Shown here piece after piece: positions 9,286 to 18,147 of a stretch of DNA of 64,000 bases. The DNA is taken from assembly GCA_020633335.1 (NCBI GenBank), contig JACKDU010000005.1, positions 558,001-622,000 on the forward strand. Direction: 5' to 3'. This DNA comes from Myxococcales bacterium (lineage in GTDB: Bacteria > Myxococcota_A > Polyangia > Nannocystales > Nannocystaceae). How positions within the stretch are numbered: the first letter of the stretch is position 1; each line of letters opens with the position of its first letter. Below the pieces are notes generated by a model. It saw nothing but the letters and a program-made list of their open reading frames with translations. It was not told the origin of the DNA and did not search any database. A program made the translations under genes and the position numbers.

Positions 9286-9308
9286 CATGACCTTTCCCTT
9301 GGGTCATG
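9286..9308. promoter_or_regulatory. inverted repeat after the transporter gene
   Basis: CATGACC (9286-9292) and GGTCATG (9302-9308) are perfect 7-base inverted arms around a 9-base loop. It starts 10 bases after the transporter stop and covers the possible ATG at 9306 of the next gene. It could be a weak terminator or an operator; there is no T-tract. Its position argues for the downstream gene starting at 9333 instead. Confidence 0.35.
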
Positions 9309-10019
9309 TCGTCGGGCTATGATCGCGGGAGGATGCGGACCGCGGCGCTCAACCTCCGCCCCCTCGATAGCCACGAGGAGGTCGCCGTCGCCGAGGTCAT
9401 CGGCGACACGGCGATCGCCGGGCTAGCGACCGCGTGGGGCTCGTGGAGCGGGAGGGCGGCCGAGGTCCCGGCGATCGCGGCGGCGATGACCTCGCTCCGC
9501 GGGTCCGCGGCCTGGCGCGAGGAGCCCCGGGCCGCGCTCCTGGGCGCCTGCGAAGCGGCCGCGCGCGCCCTCGACGCGCTCCCGGTCGACGACGACGGGC
9601 TCGGCCCGCCCGTCGCCTGGCTCGGCTGCGCGATCGTCAACCGGGCGGGGATCCACGTCGCCTGGGTCGGCGGCGTCGCGGCCTTCCTCTACGTGGAGGA
9701 GGCGCTCGTCGCCCGCACCTCGCCCGACACAGAGTTCGACCGCCTCCTCGCCCGGGGCGCCTCTCGAGCGGCCCTCGAGGCCTCGCCGGTGCCGCTCCGC
9801 GCGATCGTCCTCGATCGCGTCACGCCGGCCCGCGACGGCCAGAGCTCGCCGCGCTACGAGCGTTGGCCGCGGCCGCGGGGGCGCTGGTCCCTCCTCCTCG
9901 CGCCCCACCGCCTCTACGGCGAACTCCCGCCGCCGGCGCCGACGCGCGAGGACGGGCTGCGCGGGCTCCTCCTCGACGCGCAGGACGACGATCGGGTCGC
10001 CGCGCTCATCGAGGCGTGA
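9306..10019 (+). CDS. hypothetical protein, possibly a degenerate PP2C-like fold
   Basis: 237 residues from ATG 9306, or 228 from ATG 9333, which has GGGAGG directly upstream. The middle (GCAIVNRAGIHVAWVGGVAAF) and the following LVARTSPDTEFDRLL resemble the beta-strand pair that in PP2C phosphatases reads AN.GDSRA.L and the segment after it. None of the metal-binding Asp residues of PP2C is present, so if the fold is right it is not an active phosphatase. No signal peptide or membrane helix. It stands between the transporter and a convergent MAPEG gene. Function unknown. Confidence 0.6.
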   Translation: MSSGYDRGRMRTAALNLRPLDSHEEVAVAEVIGDTAIAGLATAWGSWSGRAAEVPAIAAAMTSLRGSAAWREEPRAALLGACEAAARALDALPVDDDGLGPPVAWLGCAIVNRAGIHVAWVGGVAAFLYVEEALVARTSPDTEFDRLLARGASRAALEASPVPLRAIVLDRVTPARDGQSSPRYERWPRPRGRWSLLLAPHRLYGELPPPAPTREDGLRGLLLDAQDDDRVAALIEA

Positions 10020-10032
10020 GCATCCGCCAGCG

Positions 10033-10455
10033 TCAGCCCTGGAGGAGGATGAAGCCGGCGAAGCGCAGCCACATCACCAGGAGGATCACGCAGCCGATGA
10101 AGTAGGGGATGAAGCGGTGCTCCGGGCGGTTGTAGGTCAGGTGGATCAGCGCGTGGAGGGCCCGCGCCGCCACGTAGCCCCAGGCGAGGTCGACCTGGAG
10201 GGGATCGACCGCGCCGGTGATCAGGAGGAGGGGCACCAGCGCGAAGAAGAGCACCGGCATCTCAAAGAGGTTGGCGAGGTGGTGGGTCGGCGCCCGCTCG
10301 CTCGCCGGCGGCGGCGCGCCCTCGCGCACCCGGAAGTAGCGGGGGTCGGTGCGGCGGTGGACGATGAGCGGGATCCGGACGACGAAGAGGCGGAGCCAGA
10401 CCAGGAAGACGAGGCCGACGAGGGCGAAGAGCGGCTGGAGGATCTCGAGGTGCAT
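10033..10455 (-). CDS. MAPEG family membrane protein
   Basis: 140 residues with four hydrophobic helices. The diagnostic block is NLFEMPVLFFAL, followed by YVAARALHALIHLTYNRPEHRF, which in the MAPEG family (membrane-associated eicosanoid/glutathione metabolism proteins) forms the bundle core. Bacterial members of this subgroup are common and mostly uncharacterised. Some bind glutathione, and a glutathione-pathway ligase is encoded ~18 kb away in this window, but no direct link is visible. Length is normal and the ATG start is unambiguous. Confidence 0.85.
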   Translation of the reverse strand: MHLEILQPLFALVGLVFLVWLRLFVVRIPLIVHRRTDPRYFRVREGAPPPASERAPTHHLANLFEMPVLFFALVPLLLITGAVDPLQVDLAWGYVAARALHALIHLTYNRPEHRFIPYFIGCVILLVMWLRFAGFILLQG

Positions 10456-10500
10456 GACCCGTCGATGGTAGATCGAGCGCGGATCGGCGAGGATGAATCC

Positions 10501-10932
10501 ATGGCTCGCCCGATCCTCCGCGCCGTCGCCCTCCTCGCGCCGCTCCTCGCCGCCGCCCCGGCCGCGGCCGACGAGGCCCCGCCGCCGTCGAACACGGTCT
10601 GCGACGGCAAGAAGGCGGGCGATCCCTGCGAGTTCGACGGGATCAAGGGGGCCTGCGTGACCGACACCTGCTCGCGCCTCGACTACTCGGGCGGCGTGCC
10701 GCCCGAGAGCGTCTCCTACGAGTGCCTGCGCTGCGAGGAGGGGGCGCCGAGCAAGCCGGTCCCCACCAAGAGCGACGACGTCGAGGAGACCCCGGGGGGC
10801 GAGCCCGCGGCGGTCGAGCCGACGCCGACCGAGGCGACCTCCAAGGGCGGCTGCACGATCGACGCGCGCGGCGGCGTCGCGTCGCTCCTGGCGATCGTCT
10901 TCCTCGGCCTCGCGGCCCGGCGCCGGGGCTGA
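10501..10932 (+). CDS. secreted Cys-rich protein with MYXO-CTERM-like tail
   Basis: 143 residues. An N-terminal signal peptide (MARPILRAVALLAPLLAAAP, cleaved near AAADEA) is followed by a short domain with six cysteines (CDGKKAGDPCEF, GACVTDTC, YECLRCEE). A Pro/Glu/Thr linker comes next. The tail is GGCTIDARGGVASLLAIVFL then GLAARRRG, i.e. a Cys, a hydrophobic helix and an Arg cluster. That is the layout of the MYXO-CTERM sorting signal that anchors myxobacterial surface proteins, although the usual CGC is a single Cys here. Start chosen at ATG 10501; the upstream open frame is antisense to the MAPEG gene. Confidence 0.8.
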   Translation: MARPILRAVALLAPLLAAAPAAADEAPPPSNTVCDGKKAGDPCEFDGIKGACVTDTCSRLDYSGGVPPESVSYECLRCEEGAPSKPVPTKSDDVEETPGGEPAAVEPTPTEATSKGGCTIDARGGVASLLAIVFLGLAARRRG

Positions 10933-10953
10933 GCGCCGGGCTGCGTCGCCGCC

Positions 10954-12801
10954 CTACTGCGGGATCAGCTCGAGGTCGAGCCCGCCCGGGTACCAGTACG
11001 AGCCGTAGTTGAGGACGCCGTAGACCGAGATCCCGACCTTCTCGTCGGCGCTCACCGAGTGGACGCCGTCGCCGGCGTTGCTCAGCTTGACGTGGGCGAT
11101 CCCGAAGCCCGAGCCGCCGATCGCCGCGAAGTCGTTGACCGCGGCCCCGTCGACCTCGACCGACGCGCCGTCGGGGGCGATGATGTCGACGTAGTTGGCG
11201 CTCCAGCCGGTCTCCGCGAAGAAGAGGTAGTCGCTGCGGAACTGCGCGCTCGGGACCGCGAGGAGCATCGCCGGGTCGCTGGTCCCGTAGCCGCCGCCCT
11301 GGCCGACCATGTACTCGGCGACCAGGATCTTCTTGTCGGCCGAGACCACGTAGCTCTCGGTGCTCGGGGCGATCTCGATGAAGTCGCCGGCCTTCGCCAG
11401 GCTCTTGGCGACCGGCTGGTCGGGGTTGAAGGTGAGGCTCGTGTTGTCGGCGGTGGCGACGATCCGGACGACCACCGCCTTCTCGAGGGTGTCCATCGGC
11501 ACCTGGACCGGCGGCGCGACGATGTACTCCTTGGCCAGGGTCTCGACCGGGAACATGCTCTCCTCGAGGTGATCGCAGGCGTTGGTGCCGATCGGCACCT
11601 GGGTGCACTCGTGGCCGGCCATCACCTGGACCGGGCGATCGGCGGAGATGATGGTGCCGGTCGGATCGCCGTCGGCGGCGACGAAGACCTGGAGGACGTC
11701 GCCGGCGTCGAGCATCACCTCGCCCGCGCCCTGGGCGTCGATCCCCCCGCCGGCCTGGGTCGGCGTGCCGCCGCCGGGCGGCGTCACCGTGACCGTGGTC
11801 CCGTCCTCGCTGGCGGTCACCGAGTAGAAGCCGGCGTTGCCCAGCGACTTGAGGAAGGGCCAGGCGACGACCACGTACTCGCCGGTCCAGGTGTTGACCG
11901 GGAGCATCATCGACGCGTCGTTGGTGATGTCGGCCTCGAGCGGGTTGTACTGGTAGACGGTCACCGGCTGGGTCGAGCGGAGGCGGTAGGCGGCCTCCTG
12001 GGCCAGCGTCGAGGGGCCGTTGCCGAGGACCAGCTCCGGCACCCAGGGGAGGATCAGGAGATCGACCGAGCCGGCCGCGACCTCGACGCTCATGAGCTCG
12101 TCGGGGCCCTTGGTGACGGTGACGGTCGCGGCCTCGTCGGCCGTGTTGGCGACCGCGACCGCGTAGGGGTTGTCGTCGATGAAGTTGTCGAGCTGGGGGG
12201 TGACGACCGGGTAGTAGTCGCAGCCGATGTAGCTCGCGCTCCCGAGGTTGGCGCAGGCGCCGACGCAGAAGCCGGCGTCGGCGTCGCAGCTCAGGCCCTG
12301 GACCGGGTCGCACTCCTGGTCGTCGACGAAGCCGGAGCCGTCGTCCTTGCACACCTGGGCGACCTCGCCGTCGCAGTGGCCGGAGCCGGGGACGCACTCG
12401 ACGCAGCCGAGGCCGGCGGCGCAGGCCTTGGCGCAGGGCTCCTCGCTGGTGAAGCCGCCCTCGCCGTCGCAGACCTGGGCGGTCATCCCGTCGCAGACGA
12501 TCTCGCCGGCCTCGCAGGCGCCGCCCGAGGTCGTCGTGCCGGTGCCGTCGGAGGTCGAGCCGCCGGTCGGGTCGCCGGTCGCGTCGCTCTCGCTGACGCC
12601 GCCGCTCTCGGTCGCGCCGCTGGTCGCGTCGTTGGTGGTCGACGCGGTCGAGGTGCTGAGGCTGGTGTTGCTGGCGCTGGAGGTCGAGCCGGCGGTCCCG
12701 CCGTCGTCGCCGGCGCAGGCGGCGAGGGAGGCGAGGGCGGCGGCGACGAGCGTCGGCGTCAGGGAATTGCGGGGCGAGCGGGCGCGGCGGAGGTAGACCA
12801 T
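10954..12801 (-). CDS. IgGFc-binding-type surface lipoprotein
   Basis: 615 residues. The signal peptide ends in a lipobox (LASLAACAGDD), so it is a lipoprotein. A Ser/Thr/Gly-rich linker (~25-105) leads to a Cys-rich segment (CEAGEIVCDGMTAQVCDGEG, CVPGSGHCDGEVAQVC) with two repeats of a disulfide knot seen in many myxobacterial surface proteins. The C-terminal ~430 residues match the IgGFc-binding N-terminal family (VTVYQYNPLEADITNDASMM, LPVNTWTGEYVVVAWP). Despite the name, bacterial members are surface proteins probably involved in adhesion. ATG 12801 is chosen because it sits directly before the signal peptide; the open frame extends to 12918. The next gene upstream (FadL) is 264 bases away, with element B between. 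Confidence 0.85.
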   Translation of the reverse strand: MVYLRRARSPRNSLTPTLVAAALASLAACAGDDGGTAGSTSSASNTSLSTSTASTTNDATSGATESGGVSESDATGDPTGGSTSDGTGTTTSGGACEAGEIVCDGMTAQVCDGEGGFTSEEPCAKACAAGLGCVECVPGSGHCDGEVAQVCKDDGSGFVDDQECDPVQGLSCDADAGFCVGACANLGSASYIGCDYYPVVTPQLDNFIDDNPYAVAVANTADEAATVTVTKGPDELMSVEVAAGSVDLLILPWVPELVLGNGPSTLAQEAAYRLRSTQPVTVYQYNPLEADITNDASMMLPVNTWTGEYVVVAWPFLKSLGNAGFYSVTASEDGTTVTVTPPGGGTPTQAGGGIDAQGAGEVMLDAGDVLQVFVAADGDPTGTIISADRPVQVMAGHECTQVPIGTNACDHLEESMFPVETLAKEYIVAPPVQVPMDTLEKAVVVRIVATADNTSLTFNPDQPVAKSLAKAGDFIEIAPSTESYVVSADKKILVAEYMVGQGGGYGTSDPAMLLAVPSAQFRSDYLFFAETGWSANYVDIIAPDGASVEVDGAAVNDFAAIGGSGFGIAHVKLSNAGDGVHSVSADEKVGISVYGVLNYGSYWYPGGLDLELIPQ

Positions 12802-12955
12802 GGGAACCCCGATATCACAGCGCGCGCACGCCTTCGCCGGGCGGGGCCGCGCGCGTCGACGCGGGAGCGCGCGCGTCGGCGAGCGCTGAGGGATCTCGGC
12901 CCCAGCGCCGGCGCTCACGGAGGCCGAGGCGCGGGGGCGCGGCCAGGCGGGCGTG

Positions 12956-12997
12956 GTCAGGGGGAGTCACCTGACTTTATGGACATCTTCAATGAGG
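12956..12997. repeat. 14-base-period element, copy B
   Basis: The degenerate copy: CCTGACTTTATGGA (12970-12983) and CATCTTCAATGAGG (12984-12997), preceded by GTCAGGGGGAGTCA. CTTTATGG is shared with copy C at the same phase. It is AT-rich against its surroundings. It lies in the 264-base gap between the IgGFc-type gene start and the FadL gene end, about 155 bases upstream of the former. Confidence 0.4.
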
Positions 12998-13064
12998 GCC
13001 TGGAGATCGTCCCTCGATGTCGCGGGGCGGGCCCTCGGGCCGCGGCCGCGCGCGAAAGCGGCCG

Positions 13065-14525
13065 CTAGAAGTTGATCTTCAGGTGCCCGGCGATCGCGGC
13101 GATGAAGAGCTTGTAGGTGCCGTTGCCGAGGTCGTAGTCGGAGCCCGTGACGGTCCGCGGCAGGATCCCCTGCATGCGCGCGTCGGCGACCAGGCCGACG
13201 CGCTCCGAGACCTGGAGGAGCCCGCCGACGCCGCCGATGAGGCGGTGGCCGTCGGGCGAGGCGGTGTCGATCGTCGAGTCGGGCGAGGCCGGCGACTGGT
13301 AGCCGAGCGTGCCGGAGAGGCGCATGCGCTTGGTCGCCCAGTAGCGGAGGTTGCCCTCGACCCAGACGGTGTTCTTCCACATGCGCGGGAGGTTGACCGT
13401 CAGCGTGTCGCCGATCCCGAGCGCCGGCTGGGCGAGGTCGGGCGACTTGGTGGTCACCGCGAAGTTCTGGATGTCCGAGTAGAAGATGTACGAGAAGAAG
13501 CCGTCGACCCGGAAGAACTCGTTGATGTCGTAGCCGAAGCCGGCGGTGAGCCGCTTCGGGAGCTTGAAGGTGAGGAGCGCGTCGCCGGTCACCAGCGGCT
13601 TGAACTGCACCCCCTGCGACGCGAGGTCGTGGGTGAAGAACGAGTCGTTCATGTCGATCGCGAAGCGACCGTGGTAGTGCATGTTCGTGCTGTGCTGGTA
13701 GTTGAGGCCGATGTTCATCTTCTTCGTCGGGTTGATGGCGACGCCGACGTTGAAGGTGGCCGAGTGCGAGACCGCCCGCTTGAGCGAGATCGGCCGCGAG
13801 AGCACGTCGAGCTCGCGGACCTCGGAGGGGGCGTTCGGGCCGAAGTCGTTGGCCTGGTTGATCGGCGGGTTGGCGAGGCCCTGGCCGAACTCCTGGACCC
13901 CGGCGAAGTCCTGGAGCTTGCTGAGCTCGGCGAAGCCCATCACGTAGGAGGCGCCGGCGCCGAGGGCGACGTAGTCGTTGATCCGGAGGGCGACCGAGCC
14001 CGTCAGGTTCGACGAGACGATGAAGGCCTGCTGGACCTGGAGGCGCTGGGGGCCGTCCTTCGGGAAGTTGAGCGCGGCCGCGTAGGGGACGTAGAAGCCG
14101 GCGCCGAGGACCAGGCGGTCCTTGATCACCGGGTAGGCGAAGAAGATGTTGCCGGTCGGGGCGATCGGGTTCGCCTTGACCTGCTCCTGCATCCCGCTCT
14201 TGGTCGCGTCGATGTAGGCGGGATCGAGCGGCGTCTTGAACTGGAAGGAGTCCGGCGTCTGGTAGGTGCCGGTGTAGTTCCGGGTGTAGCGGATGTCGCC
14301 GATGATCAGGCCCGCGCCCATCAGCAGCTCGCCCTTCTTGAGGTAGCCGAGCTGGGCGGGGTTGAACCAGATCGCGGCGGCGTCGCGGGAGACCGGGCCC
14401 GAGAAGCCGGTGCCGACCAGCGGCGCGTCGAGGCCGGAGGCCTGAGCTGACCCCGGGGCCAGGAGGGTGCTCGCGCCGGCCAGCGTGGCCGCAAGGGGGA
14501 GGGAGAGTCGCAGGATCCGTTGCAT
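13065..14525 (-). CDS. FadL/TodX-family outer membrane transporter
   Basis: 486 residues with a Sec signal (RILRLSLPLAATLAGASTLL, cleaved after AQA). The mature N-terminus SGLDAPLVGTGFSGPVSRDA followed by AAIWFNPAQLGYL is the hatch region of the OmpP1/FadL/TodX family: in family members this plug carries an NPA motif, seen here. The rest shows alternating beta-strand periodicity and ends in a terminal Phe (HLKINF), as BAM-dependent barrels do. The family imports long-chain fatty acids or other hydrophobic molecules across the outer membrane. It is transcribed with the three paralogous lipoprotein genes upstream (58 bases to the nearest), suggesting that they act in the same process. Confidence 0.92.
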   Translation of the reverse strand: MQRILRLSLPLAATLAGASTLLAPGSAQASGLDAPLVGTGFSGPVSRDAAAIWFNPAQLGYLKKGELLMGAGLIIGDIRYTRNYTGTYQTPDSFQFKTPLDPAYIDATKSGMQEQVKANPIAPTGNIFFAYPVIKDRLVLGAGFYVPYAAALNFPKDGPQRLQVQQAFIVSSNLTGSVALRINDYVALGAGASYVMGFAELSKLQDFAGVQEFGQGLANPPINQANDFGPNAPSEVRELDVLSRPISLKRAVSHSATFNVGVAINPTKKMNIGLNYQHSTNMHYHGRFAIDMNDSFFTHDLASQGVQFKPLVTGDALLTFKLPKRLTAGFGYDINEFFRVDGFFSYIFYSDIQNFAVTTKSPDLAQPALGIGDTLTVNLPRMWKNTVWVEGNLRYWATKRMRLSGTLGYQSPASPDSTIDTASPDGHRLIGGVGGLLQVSERVGLVADARMQGILPRTVTGSDYDLGNGTYKLFIAAIAGHLKINF

Positions 14526-14582
14526 GGGGAGCTTGGCGGGGTCGCAGGGGGTCGCGGGGGCGGTCGCAGGCGGGGGCGGTGA

Positions 14583-16343
14583 TCAGATCCGGGTGATCTC
14601 GAGGCTGATCCGGCTCGGGCTCGGCTTCTCGCCGACGCTGAGCTTGAAGCGGCGGCCGGCGTCGTCCTCCATGTAGAGGACGTCGCCGGTGACGACCTTG
14701 ATCTTCTCGTGGGTCTCGTCGCCGTCGATCACCTGGAGGTTCGAGACCTTGTCGCTGAGGTCGGGGTCGGCGAAGAAGCCGGGCCTCGCGTAGGTGTACT
14801 CGCGCACCGGCAGGGCCTCGGCGTCCTTGCGGATGTCGGCCTCGGTGACGAAGTAGAGGTAGTCGCCCTGGAGGTTCGGCGAGTTCGAGCGCTCGGGCTG
14901 GTAGTAGAAGAAGTCGGCGTCGCCCTCGGCGGCGTCGTTGACCCGCTCGGCGACCGAGGCCAGCGCCGAGGGATCGCGCTGGAAGTTCTCCTTGATCTGC
15001 TCGAGGAGGGCGTCGGGGTCGATCGGGATCCGGACGTCCGTGAGGGTGAACTGGACGTCGGCGTCGCCCTCGGCGAGGCCGCCGTCGTGGAGGCGGACCT
15101 GGGCGACCTCGACGAGGATGTCCCAGAAGTAGGCGGGCGGCGGCGGGTCGCCGATGTCGGCGAAGGTCGTCAGCTCGGTCCAGCCCTCGGCGTCGATGCA
15201 GGCCTCGAAGGCGAGGGTGTCGGTCGCCAGCTTGTACTCGTCGCAGTGGGGGGCGATGAGCGCGGTCCGGCGGGCCGCCGACTCCATGATCAGGCGCTCA
15301 AACTCCCAGGGGGGGAGGTCCCAGATCTCGGAGTTGCCGTTGGGCTTGGGATCGCGGGCGTCGCCGCCGAGGACGAACTTGTCGTTCTCGTGGATCGACA
15401 TCGTCAGCTCCTGGATCACCATCTCGTCGGCGAGGCCCTCGACGGTCATCCACTCGGGGTCGTTGAAGTCGAAGAGGGTGTCGACCTGGCTGGCGATCGA
15501 GTTGACGCTGGCGACCGAGAGATCCCCGAGGTCGACGCCCTTGAAGGGGAGGGCGTTGACCGAGACCTTGACCGACATCTTGAAGTCTTCCTCGACGATC
15601 GAGATCCCGTAGGCGTCGTCGATGAAGCCGGGGTGGACCGGGCTCATCGGGTCGTTGGGGTCGAGGGGGGTCGGCCCGAAGCGGTCGGCGAGCGACGCGA
15701 AGTTGGTCGCGAGGTCGGCGAGGGTCATCGGGATCGACCCCGGCGCGACCGGGTAGAGGCCGTCGGGGTGCTCGTCGGTGACCGGCCCCTTGCGGAACTG
15801 GGTGACCGGGTGGGAGCCGACCAGGAGCTCGAGGACGACCTCGGAGACGATGTCCGGCGGGACCAGGTTGTCGGTCACCATGATCTGCGGGATCGCGGCG
15901 AGGACCTTGGCCGGCGGGATGCCGACGGTGCCGGCGAGCGAGACCGCCTCCTCGAGCTTGGTGCCGACCAGCGAGGCGTTGTCCGGCGTCATGTTGAGGA
16001 GGTTGCGCATGTTCCTGGCGGCCTGCGGGAGCCCGTCGGCCTCCGAGGGCGACATGTCGCGGAGCTGGGCGAGGACCGTGTCGAGGGTCTCGCCGAGGTG
16101 GAAGTCGAGGAGCCAGAGCTCGTCGAGGGTCTTCTTCGGCAGCGCCCGGACGTCGTCGATCGTCATCACCTGCTGGAAGCCGTCGACGTCGAAGCGGAGG
16201 AACCTGAGCTCGATCGTCCGGGTCTGGCCCGGCGCGAGCTCGCCGGGTACCTCGGGGGCGGGGACCGTGACCTCGTCGACGCAGCCACCGAGGGCGGCGA
16301 GGGCGAGGGTGAGGGCGACGGGGACGATGCGAGGGGCGGGCAT
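14583..16343 (-). CDS. paralogous lipoprotein 3 of 3, unknown function
   Basis: 586 residues. Signal peptide with lipobox LAALGGCVDE, so lipid-anchored. It is clearly homologous to the two genes upstream. Shared blocks are RFLRFDVDGF, LLNMTPDNASLVGT, DGLYPV, DLPPWEFERLIME, YFWDILVEVAQVRLHDGGLA, FFYYQPERS, YTYARPGFFADPDLSDKV, DGDETHEKIKV and YMEDDAGRRFKLSV. The last block looks like a beta-rich domain. I recognise no named family. It is last in a minus-strand series, 3 bases from the next paralogue, and precedes the FadL gene, so one transcript is likely. Confidence 0.85.
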   Translation of the reverse strand: MPAPRIVPVALTLALAALGGCVDEVTVPAPEVPGELAPGQTRTIELRFLRFDVDGFQQVMTIDDVRALPKKTLDELWLLDFHLGETLDTVLAQLRDMSPSEADGLPQAARNMRNLLNMTPDNASLVGTKLEEAVSLAGTVGIPPAKVLAAIPQIMVTDNLVPPDIVSEVVLELLVGSHPVTQFRKGPVTDEHPDGLYPVAPGSIPMTLADLATNFASLADRFGPTPLDPNDPMSPVHPGFIDDAYGISIVEEDFKMSVKVSVNALPFKGVDLGDLSVASVNSIASQVDTLFDFNDPEWMTVEGLADEMVIQELTMSIHENDKFVLGGDARDPKPNGNSEIWDLPPWEFERLIMESAARRTALIAPHCDEYKLATDTLAFEACIDAEGWTELTTFADIGDPPPPAYFWDILVEVAQVRLHDGGLAEGDADVQFTLTDVRIPIDPDALLEQIKENFQRDPSALASVAERVNDAAEGDADFFYYQPERSNSPNLQGDYLYFVTEADIRKDAEALPVREYTYARPGFFADPDLSDKVSNLQVIDGDETHEKIKVVTGDVLYMEDDAGRRFKLSVGEKPSPSRISLEITRI

Positions 16344-16346
16344 GGG

Positions 16347-18125
16347 CTACTCCAGGCGGGTGATGTCGAGGGCGATCCAGTGGCCGGACGGCTTGTCACC
16401 GACGTCGATCTGGAACTTCCGACCCTCATCGTCCTTGATGTAGAGGGTGTCTCCGGGCTCGATCTTGACCTTCTCGTGGACGACGTCGCCGTCGATGTCG
16501 TGGAGGTCCGAGACCTTCTGGGTGAGGGCCGCGTCGGCGAAGAAGCCGGGGGCGGTGTAGGCGTAGGGGCGGACCGCGTTGTTGTAGGCGTCGGTGCGGA
16601 TGTCGACGGGGGCGACGAAGTAGAGGTAGTCGTCGGGGTGGTCGCCCTTCGGCTGGTAGTAGTAGAAGTCGGGGTCGCCCTCGGCGTTGTCGTTGATGAT
16701 CTCGGCGATGTCGGTGAGCGGCGCCGGATCGGCGGCGAGGTTGCCCTTGATCGCCGCGACCAGATCCGCGGTCGTGACCCCGACCGGGACGTCGCGGAGG
16801 GTGAGCTCGACGTTGGCGTTCCCCTCGGCGAGGCCGCCGTCGTGGAGGCGGACCTGGGCGACCTCGATCAGGATGTCCCAGAAGTAGGAGGGCGGCGGCG
16901 GCGGGGTCTCGAGGATCACGCTCTCGTCGACCGTGATCTCGGTCCAGGCGGTGTCGTCGATGCAGACGTTGACCGCCTGGAGGGGATCGGGGACCTCGCC
17001 CTGGGGGCTGTAGATCGTGCAGTGGCCCGGGATCTCGCCGGCCTTCGAGCGCGCGAGCTCCATGATCAGGCGCTCGAATTCCCAGGGCGGGAGCTGCCAG
17101 ACCGGCGAGTCGCCCTGCATCGCCGGCTCCTTCGAGGTCCCGCCGGGGAGGAAGGCGGGGTTCTCGTAGATCGCCATCGTCAGCTCGGGGATCACGAGGT
17201 CGGTCGCCAGGCCCTCGAGGGTGAGCCAGTTCGGGTTCGTGGTGTCGAAGGCCTCGTTGATCTGGCTGGCGGTGCTGTTGACCGAGCCGACGGTCGAGTC
17301 GGTGAGGTCGACGCCCTTGTAGGGGCTCGCGTTGAGGTTGACCGTGACGGTCATCGCGAAGTCGTCGAGGGCCGCCTTGAGCCCCGAGGTCGAGGAGATG
17401 AAGCCGGGGTGGCGGGGCGCGTTCGGATCGTTGGGGTCGGCGGCCGCCGGGCCGAAGGTGATCGGCAGGCTCTTGAAGTCGTCGACGACGTCGGCGAGGT
17501 AGACCGGGATCGAGTCCTTGGTGACCGGGTAGAGCCCCTCGGGGTTGTCGGCGGTCTTGAGGCCGCGGCGGAGCTGGGCGTTCGGGTGGGTGGCGATCAC
17601 GTTGTCGAGGACCGCGCGGGCGGCGAGCTCGGTGGTGATCGCCGGGGCGTTGGCCTCGATGCCGATCATGTCGGCGAGGATCAGCGAGGGCGGGATCGCC
17701 ACCGCCTTGCCGACCCCGAGGAGCGGCGCCAGGCTGGTGCCGTCGAGGACGATGTTGTCCGGGGTCATGGTCAGCAGCTTCCACATGTTGTGGGCTGGCC
17801 CCGGGAGCATGTACGCCTCCTCGGTCGGCGTCTGCTGGAGGATCGTGAGGGCGTTGAAGACCAGCGGCTCGGCGTTGAGGTCGAGGAGCCAGGTGTCGTC
17901 GAGGATCTGCCGCGGGAAGTTGCGGATGTCCTCGAGGGTGAGGGTCTGGGAGAAGCTCTTGACGTCGACCCGGAGGAAGCGGAGCTCGACGTGGCGGGTC
18001 TCGTCGACCTTCATCGCCTCGGGGGCGGGGCCTTCGTTGAGGCTCACCTCGTCGACGCAGCCGGCGCCTGCGGCGAGGGCGGCGAGGAGGGGGGCGATGA
18101 GGAGGGTGCGGGGGGCGGTGGACAT
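16347..18125 (-). CDS. paralogous lipoprotein 2 of 3, unknown function
   Basis: 592 residues with lipobox LAAGAGCVDE. Closest relative of the gene immediately downstream, sharing ELRFLRVDV, LLTMTPDNIVLDGTSLAPL, EGLYPVT, HPGFI, PYKGVDL, IPELTMAIYEN, LPPWEFERLIMELA and YFWDILIEVAQVRLHDGGLA. Two copies this similar side by side indicate a tandem duplication. No catalytic motif can be picked out; the invariant residues are mostly aromatic and acidic. It is 22 bases from the third paralogue and 3 bases from the next gene. Lipid anchoring and the downstream FadL-type porin suggest an envelope role, but no function is known to me. Confidence 0.85.
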   Translation of the reverse strand: MSTAPRTLLIAPLLAALAAGAGCVDEVSLNEGPAPEAMKVDETRHVELRFLRVDVKSFSQTLTLEDIRNFPRQILDDTWLLDLNAEPLVFNALTILQQTPTEEAYMLPGPAHNMWKLLTMTPDNIVLDGTSLAPLLGVGKAVAIPPSLILADMIGIEANAPAITTELAARAVLDNVIATHPNAQLRRGLKTADNPEGLYPVTKDSIPVYLADVVDDFKSLPITFGPAAADPNDPNAPRHPGFISSTSGLKAALDDFAMTVTVNLNASPYKGVDLTDSTVGSVNSTASQINEAFDTTNPNWLTLEGLATDLVIPELTMAIYENPAFLPGGTSKEPAMQGDSPVWQLPPWEFERLIMELARSKAGEIPGHCTIYSPQGEVPDPLQAVNVCIDDTAWTEITVDESVILETPPPPPSYFWDILIEVAQVRLHDGGLAEGNANVELTLRDVPVGVTTADLVAAIKGNLAADPAPLTDIAEIINDNAEGDPDFYYYQPKGDHPDDYLYFVAPVDIRTDAYNNAVRPYAYTAPGFFADAALTQKVSDLHDIDGDVVHEKVKIEPGDTLYIKDDEGRKFQIDVGDKPSGHWIALDITRLE

Positions 18126-18147
18126 GGCGTCGCGGGGGCAGGGTGGG

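Noticed and set aside
10117..10500. N-terminal extension of the Cys-rich protein gene
   Set aside because: It is antisense to the MAPEG gene with shadow-type composition; the signal peptide begins at 10501.
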